Positions 39,579-63,095 are shown, numbered from the stretch's first letter. The stretch: 64,000 nt of DNA from Epiperipatus broadwayi (GCA_028023455.1 JAQFVV010000184.1:1428001-1492000), one strand, 5' to 3'. A program made the numbers and translations. The notes: generated from the sequence alone by a model not told the origin.

Positions 39579-40017
39579 TTATTTAATTCAATAATATTTA
39601 GAATAATGTTAAGTTGTTACATTAGTGAGTTTCTTTAATTCTAAACAGGTCCAAGATGAAAGCATAGTAAATTTGTCTTAATTTAAATGCAGGATTGTGA
39701 GACCATCAAACCCTGTTTGTTCACATTGATCAAATGTTATCATGTTGGTAACTTATGATCCCTTCAGAATGCATTGAAAACCAAGAACAAATTTGCCTTA
39801 AGGCTAATTTTTTTAAAGATTAATTAATAATTTTTTTTGCTATTGGCTATGTTATTGGTTTCTTTTGTTATAAGTGTTAGAACAAATAATAAGCCAATAA
39901 TTTCTATTTTCTTGTCTATACAATCAAATGGACATGTTCATTTAAATTAAATGAGCTAAACTATATAAGTTTATCTAAACTTAGATGAGTTCACTACATT
40001 CCTGAGTATCTCTTGCA
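39579..40017 (-). repeat. Candidate 3' LTR of E4
   Basis: Diverged direct repeat of 48012-48553, ending TCTCTTGCA just left of the pol stop region. No clear polypurine tract is left. Confidence 0.55.
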
Positions 40018-40114
40018 GAATACAAGATGATGATGATAATAATAATAATAATCATTTATGAGTATAGTTGGAAACTCTATAAATGCATTGGTAGAGTCTA
40101 AAGTCTTTTGTTGC

Positions 40115-42700
40115 TTTTTAGGGTTCTAACATCTTTTTATTTTCAGAATTGGTCAGTGCTTCTTCATCATTTTCAGCTGGCAAAGTTTTTGTCTGGGCTA
40201 CTTCTTGTCTATTATTTCCAGGAAGTACTGTTTGCTGATCTTCATTGACTGGCTGGATAGATTCACTGTTTAATATTCGTGCTCAGCATTAGTCAACCTG
40301 TAATTTATGCATATGATATGTATGGGTTTAATCTTTTCTTTTTATTAATAAAAAATATTAATTTCTTCTGGTGATCACCAGTTATTGTTACATATGTCTT
40401 CTTCAAGTACTAGTAGCATAAAATATTTTGCCACAACTTTGAAATAGTAATCTTTGTTTACTACATATTGTATTAAGTATGAGAAAAGATAATTTGATTC
40501 TTAGTGTGAAAATTGTTTTTGACTATTGATGGCTTGTGTGTTGTAAACACACCAATCAATTATTGACCATTTCTATAAGTTTGTCTTTGTATCTTGTACC
40601 ATCTGATTTGCTTGCCCATTTGTGTGGAACAGCAAATGTCAAAATTTGTTTTATATCACTTTTCACACATAAAAATCTGTAACCAGAAATAAAAACTGTT
40701 TATTACTAGAAACAATGATCATAGAAAAAGCAGGAAAGGCAAATAATTTTCTAAACACCCTGATAGTTGTTAATATATGGAAAGAAAATATCTTGTTTAT
40801 CTCTAACCACTTGAAAAGGGGATCAACAATAGTAAATTGTTTGCCTTTCCATGACTTGTGTAATCAATATAGAGTTTGAGTTGAATAGTTGCCTCTTATT
40901 TTGGTATGCAAGTTTTAATTTAATTGGCATTGCTGGTATTAACAGACCTATGATTCACTGAATTTAAGCAAAATCACCAACATATGACTTCAGTATCTTT
41001 ATTATGACAATTCTAGGTTGCCATAGTACAACAAACTTAGAAATTTTTTATTATTTCAAGGTAAAATTATTCTAGTTTGCCTTAATATGCATTTAATAAA
41101 AAGCTCATGCCTTCTTCTTTAAAAAAGTTCATGTACATTTGATGGTTTGTTGACTGATAACCTGGAGCATATACATTGACTTATAATTTGCCATCCAATA
41201 GATTATTTTACTATTTATGTGGTCAATATTTATCAAGTAAATCATGTTGACTTTCTTCTCTCTCTTTTTACATTCGGCATTGTCAGAGAAGTGACAGTGC
41301 ATCAGCAAAAGATTTTTCCTTCTACATGTAATTTAAAATTGTAAGCTTTCAAAAAATTAATCTATCTCAGCATGTAGAGAAAGATAGACACAATCTATTT
41401 CAGAATAATTTTGTTCAACTACAATCAAAAGGTAAGATTTAAATATGAAGAGTAGGTCTTGTCTATCTTTGCTACAATAACCTAAAACTGCTCCAATACC
41501 CACAGGTAAAGCATTACACATCAGAAGCAAATTTACCTTCTGATCATAACTGAATAGCACATTTAAACTGATTATTAATCTTTTCAATTTATTAACAGCT
41601 TGATTTTGTTTATCACTCCATTTTCACTCAAAATTTTTATGCTGAAAAAAACTTTCATAATAGTTAACAAGTTCCAAAAATATTTGGAGTACGTTTTGCT
41701 TGTGGAGATTTTCACACTCTCAATATTCACATTGTACTGTCAACTTATTACTAAGAAATTGTATTTCTTTGAACTCAAATATATATTTTTCAGGGCTTAT
41801 TTTAATGTCTGCTTACCTAAATTTATTGAAAAGCTTTCTGGTAATCTTCACAGTTTATTTTAGTCCATTAGCAGGAAGTCATAAAGATAGAGAATAACTT
41901 CCAGTATTCCAACAGCAAGTTAATCAATTTTTTTACTGAAATATGACTGCAAATATAGAATTTCCAAATAATGATCTATTAACTACATAAGTAAGAGCTG
42001 GTGCTTTTGAGGTTTTATCATCAATTGGTAGTTGTAGTCATGCCTGATATCAATTTTTGACAGTACTCTATTGTTCACTAAATTAGACAGTATTTGTTAA
42101 ATTGAAGATGCGCAGTAATCATTGACCAATAAAACCTTATTTAACCTATATCAATAATCACCACACATATTTTTCCATTCTTTTTTAATAAAAAATACTA
42201 TAAGACAGTCCATTTAGAGGATTAAGTTCTATAACCCCATAATTCTGTAGCCCATCCAACTCTTCAACAAATTTGGTTTCTAATGCAAAAGATAATGTTT
42301 CACATTAATAAGCTTTATCATTTTACAGTATATGAATGGATGAATATATTTCGTTGCAACCAAAGTTTGGCATATTCATTTTTGAGATTTACTATGGCAG
42401 TTGAGACTAGATTTATACTGACTAAAAAATAGTATATAGCTTTTAATCAATTTAGCCCATTAAACTGCTGAACTCTTTATAAGATATTAGCAATGTCAAT
42501 TGTATGTGTCTAGAATCTCTTTGAATTGTTACTTATGTTTGTCCCAAGAGCTTAATTAATTTTTGCCCTGGTAGTCATATATCAATTTGGAGGTTAATTA
42601 GAGGACTGTCTTTTTATTTTTCCCCGACAGGTTTTTGATATAATGGAGATAGAAGACCCAATGTGAGCCTCCATTGTTATAAAAGTGATGATAATGCCAA
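40115..42700 (-). pseudogene. E4 pol relic: protease, RT, RNase H, integrase
   Basis: Minus-strand pieces in order: protease-like GSSISIISKT near 42650; RT thumb-like FVEELDGLQNYG near 42240; RNase H in one clean frame at 41357-41587 (NVLFSYDQKVNLLLMCNALPVG then IGAVLGY..VEQNYSEIDCVYLSLHAEI, with the catalytic Asp of LMCDAS changed to Asn); integrase core near 40520-40900 (VHIDYTSHGKANNLLLL, ILTTIRVFRKLFAFP, MIIVSSN, FHTNGQANQMVQDTKTNL-like); and a C-terminal tail ending LTNSENKKMLEP at a stop near 40115. Heavy frameshifting; non-functional. Confidence 0.75.
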
Positions 42701-43118
42701 CACTACTTAGCATTTTTTAAAGAATTTTGACACTAGACTCTTTTTTTAAAGACATGCAGTTTCAATGTGATTCTTTCATTGGCATAAATGACAAATTATA
42801 TTTATATACAGACACTTAGTAGTAGTGTGTGATCAGTCACAGTAATAGCAAGTTTTTTTAGTTATTTGATAACAATGTCTTTGAATACTGTTTGTTTAAG
42901 GTGAAAAATGAACTGACATTTGTTTTGTTTGACCTTGTTTTCATTGAGAATTATTAATTTTGTATTTTACTTTAAGCAAAAGTTTAGCATGTTTCCCTTG
43001 AACAGTGAACACACATCACCTATAAAATGATTTCAAAGTTGCCTTCCTTAAAAATATCTTAGAATGCAAGTCAAAATTTCCTTCCACTTCTCCTTCTTAT
43101 TTGCATTGCTGAATTATA

Positions 43119-43707
43119 TATAATATAATATACCATATACTCCACAATTTACACTTCACAATGCACTTTTAACATATGATTTATTTTTCTCTCCTCTTGG
43201 CTACAGTTTCAACTATCCAGCAATCATCATCAGAACTGCAACATTTAAATATATACAATTAATACCTATCCATACATATATACCAATATATATGCACACA
43301 TACACATACCAACATATATATATAAACATAAAAAACATTTCAAACACTCCAACTATTAGTTTAAATATGGCTCTTTAATATTTCTATGATCTAATACCTC
43401 TTAATCTCACACTTATACTCAATTAATTTTTTTTATAAAATTTTATATTTTAATGTTTATTTCTTCATATTCTTATCATTTAAACCTCAAATTTGCCCTT
43501 TAATCTAATTTATTTCTTCTATTTTAATTACTTATCTTATTATACATACATTAGTCATTAACTATAATATTAACATCATATTCTTATAATTTTATTTTTT
43601 CTTAATTTTTTAATTTTCTAACTAAATTTACCTTTTATAAACCTCACTTCTCCTACACCTCTAACCGAAATAACTTTCAATTTTTTTTTTTATTTCATCA
43701 CCTTTAC
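43119..43707 (-). repeat. Left inverted arm of the Penelope-like element
   Basis: Inverse complement of 44643-45208, roughly 85 percent identical by eye with small indels. Confidence 0.9.
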
Positions 43708-43809
43708 GCTCTCTATGAACACTTTCCGAAAATATATCTTATTCTAATTCCTTAAAATCTATACATCCCTATTTATTAACAAAAATATTCCTACAAAATT
43801 AAAGTTTTC

Positions 43810-44083
43810 AAGGCCAGATCCTTATTAAGAGATGGCTAATACTTCTAATCAATATAGCCTCTTTTATCTTTCTATCCCTACCATTTTTAGAATGATTTAT
43901 CATTTTAATACTTCCTTTTTCAAACTTATGCCCTGTCTCTAATGAATGTAAATACACAGGTGATCTCTTATCATATCTATGCTAAGTCAATCTTGTGTAA
44001 ATTGAATTTTTTGTTTCCTCCACATAACTATTACTAATATTTTTCTCCTGACAAGATTTACACTCTGTTTTACATACTCCATT
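43810..44083 (-). pseudogene. GIY-YIG endonuclease domain relic (Penelope-type)
   Basis: One minus-strand frame reads GVCKTECKSCQEK, YVEETKNSIYTRLT*H, DKRSPVYLHSLETGHKFEKG, KMINHSKNGRDRKIKEAILI. This matches the Penelope endonuclease layout: GIY-like start (here GVC), CCXC-type Cys pair, YIGET-like (here YVEET), R and H of the active site, LETGH, and the acidic KEAI(L/Y)I helix. One in-frame stop replaces the residue before the conserved His. Its start is duplicated in tandem: 44042-44083 recurs at 44113-44150. Confidence 0.75.
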
Positions 44084-44150
44084 TATACAATTTTCTATAT
44101 TTCCTATTTCTCCTGATAAGATTTACACTCTATTTTATATACTCCATTTA

Positions 44151-44598
44151 ATACTTTGTACAGGCTTAAACCTGCATTTATACATGTAATATATTGCATA
44201 TGTATATATAAATGGATTATTCTCCTGTACATGAGGGGTCAGAATGACTAATATGTTAACATGGGTAGGATGACAACCTTGGCACTATCAAAGGCTTTGA
44301 ACGTTCCATCATCAGATTTTCAATGAAATGGAAGGCTAAAGAGTTGTGAGTTGGAATAGTTTGAAGCCTGTTCATCAAAGTATAAGTATTGGCTATCTTA
44401 ATATAAAGCTGAGTACTGATTATATATGTGTGTGAGGATAGTAATCTAGACCAACTGATGATTGCTGGTTTAGCATGAAATACGTATATTGGTGATTATT
44501 TATCTTTTCGACATGTGTGTGATCAGGTGGGTCAGCAATATGAGATGGCACTGAGAGTGGTGAGTCATGTGAAAGTCTGAGTTCGAACCCCGCATATA
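44151..44598. mobile_element. SINE-related insertion inside the Penelope-like element
   Basis: ATACTCCATTTA occurs at 44139-44150 and 44599-44610, and the host sequence resumes on the right as in the copy at 44072-44105, so 448 bp were inserted. The right end holds the tRNA-like head of the 35519-35610 SINE family on the plus strand (44545-44595). The left end is that family's tail in inverse complement (44151-44195). Such a 5' inversion is what twin priming during target-primed reverse transcription produces. The 340 bp between are unidentified. Confidence 0.65.
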
Positions 44599-44642
44599 AT
44601 ACTCCATTTATACAATTTTCTATATTTCCTATAATAAAGACT

Positions 44643-45208
44643 GTAAAGGTGATGAAATAAAAAAAATTGAAGTTATTTCAGTTAGAGGTATAGGAGAGGT
44701 GAGGTTTATAAGAGGTAAATTTAGTTAGAAAATTAAAAAATTAAGAAAAAATAAAATATATGAATTTTATGTTAGTATTATAGTTAATGATTAATGTATG
44801 TATAATAGATAAGTAATTAGAACAAGAAATAAATTAGATTAAAGAGCAAATTTAAGATTTAAATGAAAAGAATATGAAGAAATAAACATTAAAGTATAAA
44901 ATTTTATAAAAGAAATTAATTGAGTATAAGTTTGGGATTAAGAGGTATTAGATTGTAGAGATATTAAAGATCAATATTAAAGCTAATAGTATTTAAAATG
45001 TTTTTATTTATATATATTTGTATATGTATGTGTGTATATATATTAGTATATATGTATGGATAGATATTAATTTATATGTTTAAATGTTGTAGCTCTGATG
45101 ATGACTGCTGGGCAGTTGAAACTGTAGACAAGAGGAGATAAAATAAATCATACATTAAAAGTACATTGTGAAGCATAAATTGTGGAATATATGGTATATT
45201 ATATTATA
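44643..45208 (+). repeat. Right inverted arm of the Penelope-like element
   Basis: Inverse complement of 43119-43707. Contains the hammerhead-like core CTGATGA..GAAAC at 45095-45122 with a possible stem II (GACTGC/GCAGTT). Confidence 0.9.
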
Positions 45209-45731
45209 CTGCAAGTCAAGCAATGCTTTAGAGCTCAACTGCATAATTATGAATATTTTTTCAATCTCTTTTTTATTGTGCAGTTTGAGTTTATACTGTT
45301 ATAATTAGAAGGTTTGAATTGAAATATGCATTTAAAATTTTTTATTTCTTTGTTCTTTTTAAGCTTGGAGGGATATAATGATGCTGTTTATGATTATAAG
45401 GTCTGATATTTAGCAAGTCCACACATAGTCATCAAAATATCCAATTTTCGTTTGAGTCCATGAAGAAATGCAATCTGTCCATGTATGCTGATCAGATTTC
45501 TAGACAAGAAATATTACTTGAACCATGCCTGTTTGGTTTTTTTTTTAATTATGAAGTATTCATTATTTGTATATTAAGATAATGTAATGGATGCTGTGGT
45601 TTGGTACAGTTTATGTAACACCTGTCAGAAAGCATTACTAGACAAAAAATCCAGACTTGTTCCTCATTTAAAACTATCATATAATTCCCAAGTCTAATGA
45701 AATATATCTAAGGAAAAGAAGTTGAATTTTT

Positions 45732-45811
45732 GTTAGCCAAGAGGTCATCACAGCCGGCTTGCAAGCAAGTAGTTGTTTGCAGATGGTTGTGGGTTCACAT
45801 CCTGGCCGATG
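45732..45811 (+). mobile_element. tRNA-derived SINE, relative of the 21384-21484 copy
   Basis: The tRNA-like head has an A box TTAGCCAAGAGGTCATCA, an anticodon-like stem-loop (GGCTTGCAAGC), a long variable region and a B box TGGGTTCACATCC, then GGCCGATGCTATGACAT. The order and wording match the 21384-21484 copy. No target duplication was found; the 3' limit is unclear. Confidence 0.65.
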
Positions 45812-48011
45812 CTATGACATATGAAAAGAAGTCACACAAATACCTAATTCTACTAACCATTCAAAGTCATTTTGATGATTGTGGAGATCAGAAATGCTTT
45901 TATAATAAATATATGATATACAGAACATCCTTTCCATAAATGTACTATACTTATTATTTTTATTTATTCACTAAATATTAATAAATAAAGAATATAAATC
46001 AATATATGTTTAGTAAATTAAATTAATTTATTATTGAATAGAAAATGGTAAGGTTGATATTATGACTAGCAATGTTTAAAATTCACACATTAGAAATCAA
46101 CAAATATACACATGATTGACAAGCTCTCATAAAAGCAAATCAAACATAAGTAGCATTAATATATTATTAATATTGAGAAAATCATTTCAATGAATATTTA
46201 AAGAAGAAATAATGGATAAAATTCATTATAAACATGAAATAAATTGATTCATCAGAATACAAATTAAAGTAACAGTGTAACAGATTAAATATCATTTGTA
46301 GAACACAAGTGAATATATACACTAGTTCAACATCAAGATGAGCTATACTTAAGAATACATAAATGATTTACCCATGCCCTTAGCAAAATACTTAATAGAG
46401 AGCATGTTAATAAACACAATGTTTTGTAAGAGATCACACTTAAGGTCAATATTATATCATAAACAAAATATCTCAAATTTATTAATACTTTAAATTTGTC
46501 AACATATGCAATATCAAACAATTTCCACATATAAAACCAAATAATTGCAGTCATTAAATATTATTATGCATCTTAAATATATCAATAATTATTAAAACAC
46601 ATATATTAAGTTAGCATACACATATTTATATCCTTTGAATATTATTTTAGTTTGTGACATTTAAATATTTAATATGTTTAATATGATATAAGTAAACCAA
46701 TATTCTATAATACTTCTCTTACATTTTAAATCTATATGAATAAAACATTAAAATTTTCTTTCATCAATGCACATATCAACAAATTATAAATTTAAATATT
46801 ATTCAAAAACTGATAATAATGATATATCAAAGTAATTAATAATTATAGAAAGTATATATAAAAGGGCTAGCTTATTTTAACTATTCAATAAAAGAAAAAT
46901 CTAGATTTATAAACTGTCTTTATTTTCTTTATCTTGTTTTCTGTCAGTGATTTTATTAAAAGATATTAGTAGAAACAATAAATAGATGATGAAATAGTCA
47001 TCATATTAGCATAATTGCAGACTATTATAATGATGTTCCATTTTCAGATCCATAATAATTTTAAAATAATAATAATGATGGTATTAACATTGATGCAATC
47101 ATATATGCTTACAGCAGCAAATGATGACCTTGAAAATATTCAGATTTATAATTCTATTAAGGGTTGAAATTATCCATTTGATCTATATCCATCTTACGGG
47201 ATGACACAATGAAATTAGCCACACATTGTGAAAATTTTACCAAATATATCATTAAAATGTTAACCAAGAAAAAACTCTGCAGCCTTAATTTTCCTTACTT
47301 TTCAAGAAAGTTATCCTTGGCAACACTTCAACAAAACAATAGATTATTTGTTAGTTTATAATTAAAATATTTAATAAAATAATCAACAACAGCTCTTTAT
47401 AAATCAACATTTTTATATTAATAAAATTATAATAAATCAATTTTATCAGGGTACATATAACAAAAATTATATTAATAGCATTCACTTGCTTCTAAAGAAA
47501 AGATTATATTTATTTCAGTTAGACAGTATCTAGCTGAGTAATGCTTTCAACCTAGAAGGTCATATTCATTTTTTTTTAGTTGTGAATAAATGCTATTAAC
47601 AGAATTACATAGTAAAACAAATTAAATTCTTACAAAGTTATAACAAAAATTGATTTTAATAAAATAGAACATTTTTATACAATCATCAATAAATTAATTT
47701 TATTTAAACAAAAGATGCATAATGTATTTTAAAAATAATAATAAAATACTTTTAAATACACTCACTGATCTCTTTATTTAAATCATAACATTTCATTTAA
47801 ATAAAATTTCTTTTCTACACATATTTTAATATACACTCATATGAAATACATATTCCTATGGAATATCATTTCAGTACCTTGAGCAGAGTTTCACAATAAT
47901 AGTCAGAATACTATTTCCAGATAAATTTAACTCTCTAGACTAGGATTTTAAATGTTATGATCTCAGTTTCATTAACAATAATACTATATATTAAAACATA
48001 TTATTAAAATG
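45812..48011. other. AT-rich stretch within E4, gag not recognisable
   Basis: No protein motif or repeat recognised. Confidence 0.45.
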
Positions 48012-48553
48012 TTATTTAATTTAACAATAGTTGCAATAATGTGAATTCATCACAATATTTATGAACTGATTTAATTTTAGACAAATGTAAGGTGAAAGCC
48101 ATAGTGAATTCTTGTAATCATACATGCAAGATTATGTACCCAACCAATACTCTAGTTGTATAGTATGTAAAAATAATTTCCAGTTACAACTTCTAAAATT
48201 ATCACTATATATCTAGTTACCAGCTTTGTGATGTGAAATACTAGTTAAACATTATTACTTTTGTGATTATGAATTTTCCAGTATGCATTGGAAACAAATA
48301 GCAAATCTATCATGAAGCTACTAATCTTTTATTTAACTCTCACAAATCACAGAAAAACTTTTTGACTAATTAATATCTTTGTTATTAACTATTTAATTAA
48401 TATCTTTTTTTATTGGTTGTCAGAACAAATAACAAGGCAATAATACTTCATCTTCCATGCAATCCAACTGGATGCATTCATTTAAACTAGGTTAATTGAG
48501 CTAAATGAGTTGGTTGAAGTTTAGATTAATTTATTACAAGTAATTTCTCTTCA
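48012..48553 (-). repeat. Candidate 5' LTR of E4
   Basis: Diverged direct repeat of 39579-40017; see E4. No primer binding site is recognisable beside it. Confidence 0.5.
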
Positions 48554-60009
<11,456 letters not shown>

Positions 60010-60023
60010 TATTCCCCTCCTTC
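60010..60023 (-). promoter_or_regulatory. Polypurine tract of E2
   Basis: Minus strand GAAGGAGGGGAATA immediately before TGTGCCC. The layout is the same as in E1. Confidence 0.7.
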
Positions 60024-60813
60024 GGATAAAATTTTAAATTTAACATTCATCTTTATCATCTTTACTCCACATTGATCAATTTTATCTTTCTTATCATCTA
60101 AACATTATAATAAATCATTCTATCACAAAGTTTTATAAAGCATTGAAATATCATTTTAAATCTCACTAAGAAAACACTTTTAAATAAACTACAATGACTT
60201 TCTTTTACTTTATGGATTAAGTTTCACTTCTCCTTCCTTATCTTTTAATTAGGTTACCTTCATTTCTCTAATATTTCTACAAATATCAAGTATTTAAATT
60301 CTTTTAAATACACCTTTACATAAGCTACTAAAAATACATATTATTATAGTTAATACTATATTTTAAACTACTCTATGTATTTTATTTATAACTTATTGCT
60401 AATTTCATTAGCAATCTTATAGATTATCATTTAACAAATCTACATATTTCTCTTTTAAAGAGATTAACCTGATCCTTTAAGATTAATCAATTTTATGATC
60501 ACTACCATATTATACCTTAATCCTTCATAAGATTCACTTATAGGTACTTTAAACATATGAGTTTTATACTCTCTAACCTTATTGTTTAGCTTTTTGCTTT
60601 AAAATATCTATTGTAATAGCTAATTCCACTTTTATTTAGTCATTCTGACAAACTTATTTCTTTTAAACTGTCATTTACATATTTTGTAAATTTCTTCAAC
60701 TAAAACTTTATTCACTATGCTAATTTATTATATAATAAATTATTTCTTTATGTCAAGCATTATATTTAAACATGACATTAAAATATTTATTCATATTACT
60801 TTGAAATTATAAC

Positions 60814-61013
60814 TCACATCTCAGATGGAAATGGAATTAGGCTCCTTGCATTATAAGTTCCCTTTTCCCCATCTGGTGTGGTTAACATAAACGCATTCTC
60901 TCCTACTTTGCAAGATATTCTATATGGACCTTCATATAGACTAAGAAATTTTTTAAATTGATTTCTTTGTAGGTTGCTAACATAGAAATATCTTATGTTT
61001 GTTTTACAAAGCC
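60814..61013 (-). pseudogene. Integrase C-terminal remnant of E2 pol
   Basis: The open minus-strand frame includes FLSLYEGPYRISCKVGENAF and DGEKGTYNARSLIPFPSEM, then stops at 60814. The same tail ends E1 pol (NRYEGSFEIVECSGDNAFW..KGTYNAHALKPMP). It lies only about 130 bp after the gag stop, so protease, RT, RNase H and most of integrase, about 3 kb, were deleted. Confidence 0.8.
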
Positions 61014-61142
61014 CAAAAAAAAAAATAATAATAATATAATGCCATAATACATTATCAAATACACATCTTCTTTAAGAATTACCTGTCTTAATTATTAAAT
61101 ATCTTCCTCTCTAAATCTAAACTTTAATTCTCTTTCTCCTCT

Positions 61143-63095
61143 CTAATTTAATTTTTTACTAGTTTTATTAGCTGGTCTCTTCAGAATTGTGGTCACACCA
61201 CTTGTAGAAGGCTGATTATGCAAATCATCACTTCTATCCCTATTTGTATTATACTGTACAGTTTTCTTAAAATATGGAGACATTCTATCTCTACCTTTAT
61301 AACTAAAACTTCTCTTAAAGCCTCCAGGAGATTTTACTCCAGTATTGATACTAAGACTTGCTAATGGGTAATTATTTTTATCCCTATTTACTCTAAACTT
61401 ATTATCAATAGATAACTCTGCTACTTCCAGAGCATCTAATATTTCGGAGACTTCCTCAATTGTCCCACGGTCAGCAGCTATTAACAACTGTTCCACATGC
61501 TTTGGTAAGTTGTGTCTAACTATTCTGACAATTTGTCCCTCCGACAATGGACAAGCAGTCAAAGTCTTCAAACGAACGGCTTGACTTCTGAAAAAACTGG
61601 TGTAGCTGCCTTTGCTAACTTGGTACTTATCTTGGGTAATTTGATACCGAATGCAATCCTGTTTGTCGGAGTTCCAAAAGCTCCCGACAATAAAACATTT
61701 GAAATCACCATACGTCATGGGTTTCTCAAACAGAGATTGCCACCAATCTTTAGCTACTCCGTATAAATGATTGCTACACACGGCTACTTTCTCCTTTTCA
61801 GACAAAGAACATATCGAAAACAATTCATCCAGATTGTTTAGAAACTCCGAGGGATTTTCCATGTATTCCCCTTTAAATGGTTTAACTTTCATAAACCTTA
61901 AGGCCATAGAATTATTTGAACTACCCTCATGACTAATTACTTCTCTAGTTGGTCTATTGTCAATTTCCTTCACAAGAGTATTGTCTGACTGATTATTATT
62001 ATTACTACTTGGCTTAATTAATTCTATATTATTTATTTGTGAAGAATCAACATAGTCAACATATGCTTTACTACTTATTTTTCCTGTAAACATTTCTGCC
62101 TTGGCATTACTTATACTTTTCATTTCTATTTGATCATATACTTGCTGAAACTTCCCTTCTAAGTCCATCTGTTCAAGCACTTGTTTCACATATCCTTTCT
62201 GCTCTTTTCTGAACTCATCTAGATTCTTGTCTAAAATTTCTTTATACTTGTCATTACTCTGTTCTATCATTCCTGCATGATCCTTTATATCTTTCTGAAT
62301 ACGTTTTATATTTTCTCCAACTTTCGATCGATATTTATTTTCATCGACCTTTTTGACATCTATACTTTTAAATTTCTCTACTAATTCCTGCTCTATTTCA
62401 TTTTTTATGTCCCTTTTTGTCTGAATTATAGCACTCTTAACATCTTTGATATCTTCATTAAGATTACTAACTTGGTTCTTAACATCACCAATTTCAATAT
62501 TAACTTTTAATTTATAATCCTCAATTTTTAAGGTTAAATTATTATTATTGATTTTACATTGATCAATAGATTCAGCTATTTGATCTCTTAGTCCTTTGAT
62601 TGTGTTTTCTGAAAACTCATGAAATTTTCTTTCTAGCCTTTCTTGATTTCTATCATCAACTTTTAGTATTTCTAATTTTAAAGACTCAATTACTTCTTCA
62701 TTCTTATCAAATCTTGTGTCTATACTATCCATTCTATCTTCCATTTTCTTATTCATATTTTTTATTTCATTCTTAATAGAATCATTATCTTTTTTTAAAG
62801 AATCAAATCTAATATTATTATCCTCTTTCATTTCTTTCATACTCTGCATCATTATTTTAAAATATTTCTCAAAACCAGAATGCTCTACATCTTTTTCAGG
62901 TTTCACTACTTCTTTTCCTACAGTTTTAAAAATTACCTCTTCCTCCTCCTCTATTTCACTATCCATATTTTGAGTATTTTCTAATACTATTTCTGAATTC
63001 GCTGATTTTTCTATTGCTCTGCTCTCCCCACAACTATTATCTTCTACAACAAAATTTGACATTTCAACTCCTAAATCTTTATCCCAATTATCCAT
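61143..63095 (-). CDS. gag: Intact Gypsy-type Gag protein (650 aa)
   Basis: Structural protein that would package element RNA into virus-like particles. Residues about 1-70 are acidic (EIEEEEEVIF). About 70-340 is a long charged segment with heptad-like spacing (KEMKEDNNIRFDSLKKD.., repeated K/E/I/L), probably coiled coil. About 395-570 is the capsid-like retrotransposon Gag domain: FMKVKPFKGEYMENPSEFLN, VCSNHLYGVAKDWWQSLF, SFFRSQAVRLKTLTACPL and EGQIVRIVRHNLPKHVEQLL. The last ~70 residues are basic (R/K-rich) with no CCHC knuckle, so RNA binding probably uses basic residues. The start is the first ATG, about 690 bp from the primer site. The frame is unbroken while pol is deleted, suggesting either recent deletion or selection on gag. 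Homologous to the broken gag of E1. Confidence 0.85.
   Translation of the reverse strand: MDNWDKDLGVEMSNFVVEDNSCGESRAIEKSANSEIVLENTQNMDSEIEEEEEVIFKTVGKEVVKPEKDVEHSGFEKYFKIMMQSMKEMKEDNNIRFDSLKKDNDSIKNEIKNMNKKMEDRMDSIDTRFDKNEEVIESLKLEILKVDDRNQERLERKFHEFSENTIKGLRDQIAESIDQCKINNNNLTLKIEDYKLKVNIEIGDVKNQVSNLNEDIKDVKSAIIQTKRDIKNEIEQELVEKFKSIDVKKVDENKYRSKVGENIKRIQKDIKDHAGMIEQSNDKYKEILDKNLDEFRKEQKGYVKQVLEQMDLEGKFQQVYDQIEMKSISNAKAEMFTGKISSKAYVDYVDSSQINNIELIKPSSNNNNQSDNTLVKEIDNRPTREVISHEGSSNNSMALRFMKVKPFKGEYMENPSEFLNNLDELFSICSLSEKEKVAVCSNHLYGVAKDWWQSLFEKPMTYGDFKCFIVGSFWNSDKQDCIRYQITQDKYQVSKGSYTSFFRSQAVRLKTLTACPLSEGQIVRIVRHNLPKHVEQLLIAADRGTIEEVSEILDALEVAELSIDNKFRVNRDKNNYPLASLSINTGVKSPGGFKRSFSYKGRDRMSPYFKKTVQYNTNRDRSDDLHNQPSTSGVTTILKRPANKTSKKLN

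Larger units (their letters stand above)
43075..45209 (-). mobile_element. Penelope-like element remnant with inverted terminal repeats
   Basis: Two ~570-590-bp arms, 43119-43707 and 44643-45208, are inverse complements, starting TATAATATAATATACC and ending near CACCTTTAC. Between them lies a GIY-YIG endonuclease relic (43810-44083). Penelope-like elements are known for RT plus GIY-YIG and for terminal repeats that may be inverted, so the combination is diagnostic. The RT is absent. TGCAAGTCAA at 43065-43074 and 45210-45219 is a candidate 10-bp target duplication. Each arm carries a CTGATGA...GAAAC core resembling a hammerhead ribozyme (43206-43233 minus, 45095-45122 plus). It sits inside Gypsy relic E4. 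Confidence 0.75.
39579..48553 (-). mobile_element. Decayed Gypsy element E4 (K02A2.6-like) interrupted by a Penelope-like element
   Basis: Two diverged direct repeats (39579-40017 and 48012-48553) bracket minus-strand protease, RT, RNase H and integrase relics (40115-42700). Shared repeat blocks include GATGAAAG.CATAGT, AT.GCA.GATT, CAG.ATGCATTG.AAACCAA, AGAACAAATAA.AAG.CAATAAT and TTAAATGAGCTAAA. Removing the 2.1-kb Penelope-like insertion leaves about 6 kb of interior, normal for Gypsy. Expected gag between 45210 and 48011 is no longer recognisable. Confidence 0.65.

Noticed and set aside
45730-45939. 69-codon plus-strand ORF
   Set aside because: It is the SINE head at 45732-45811 read as protein.
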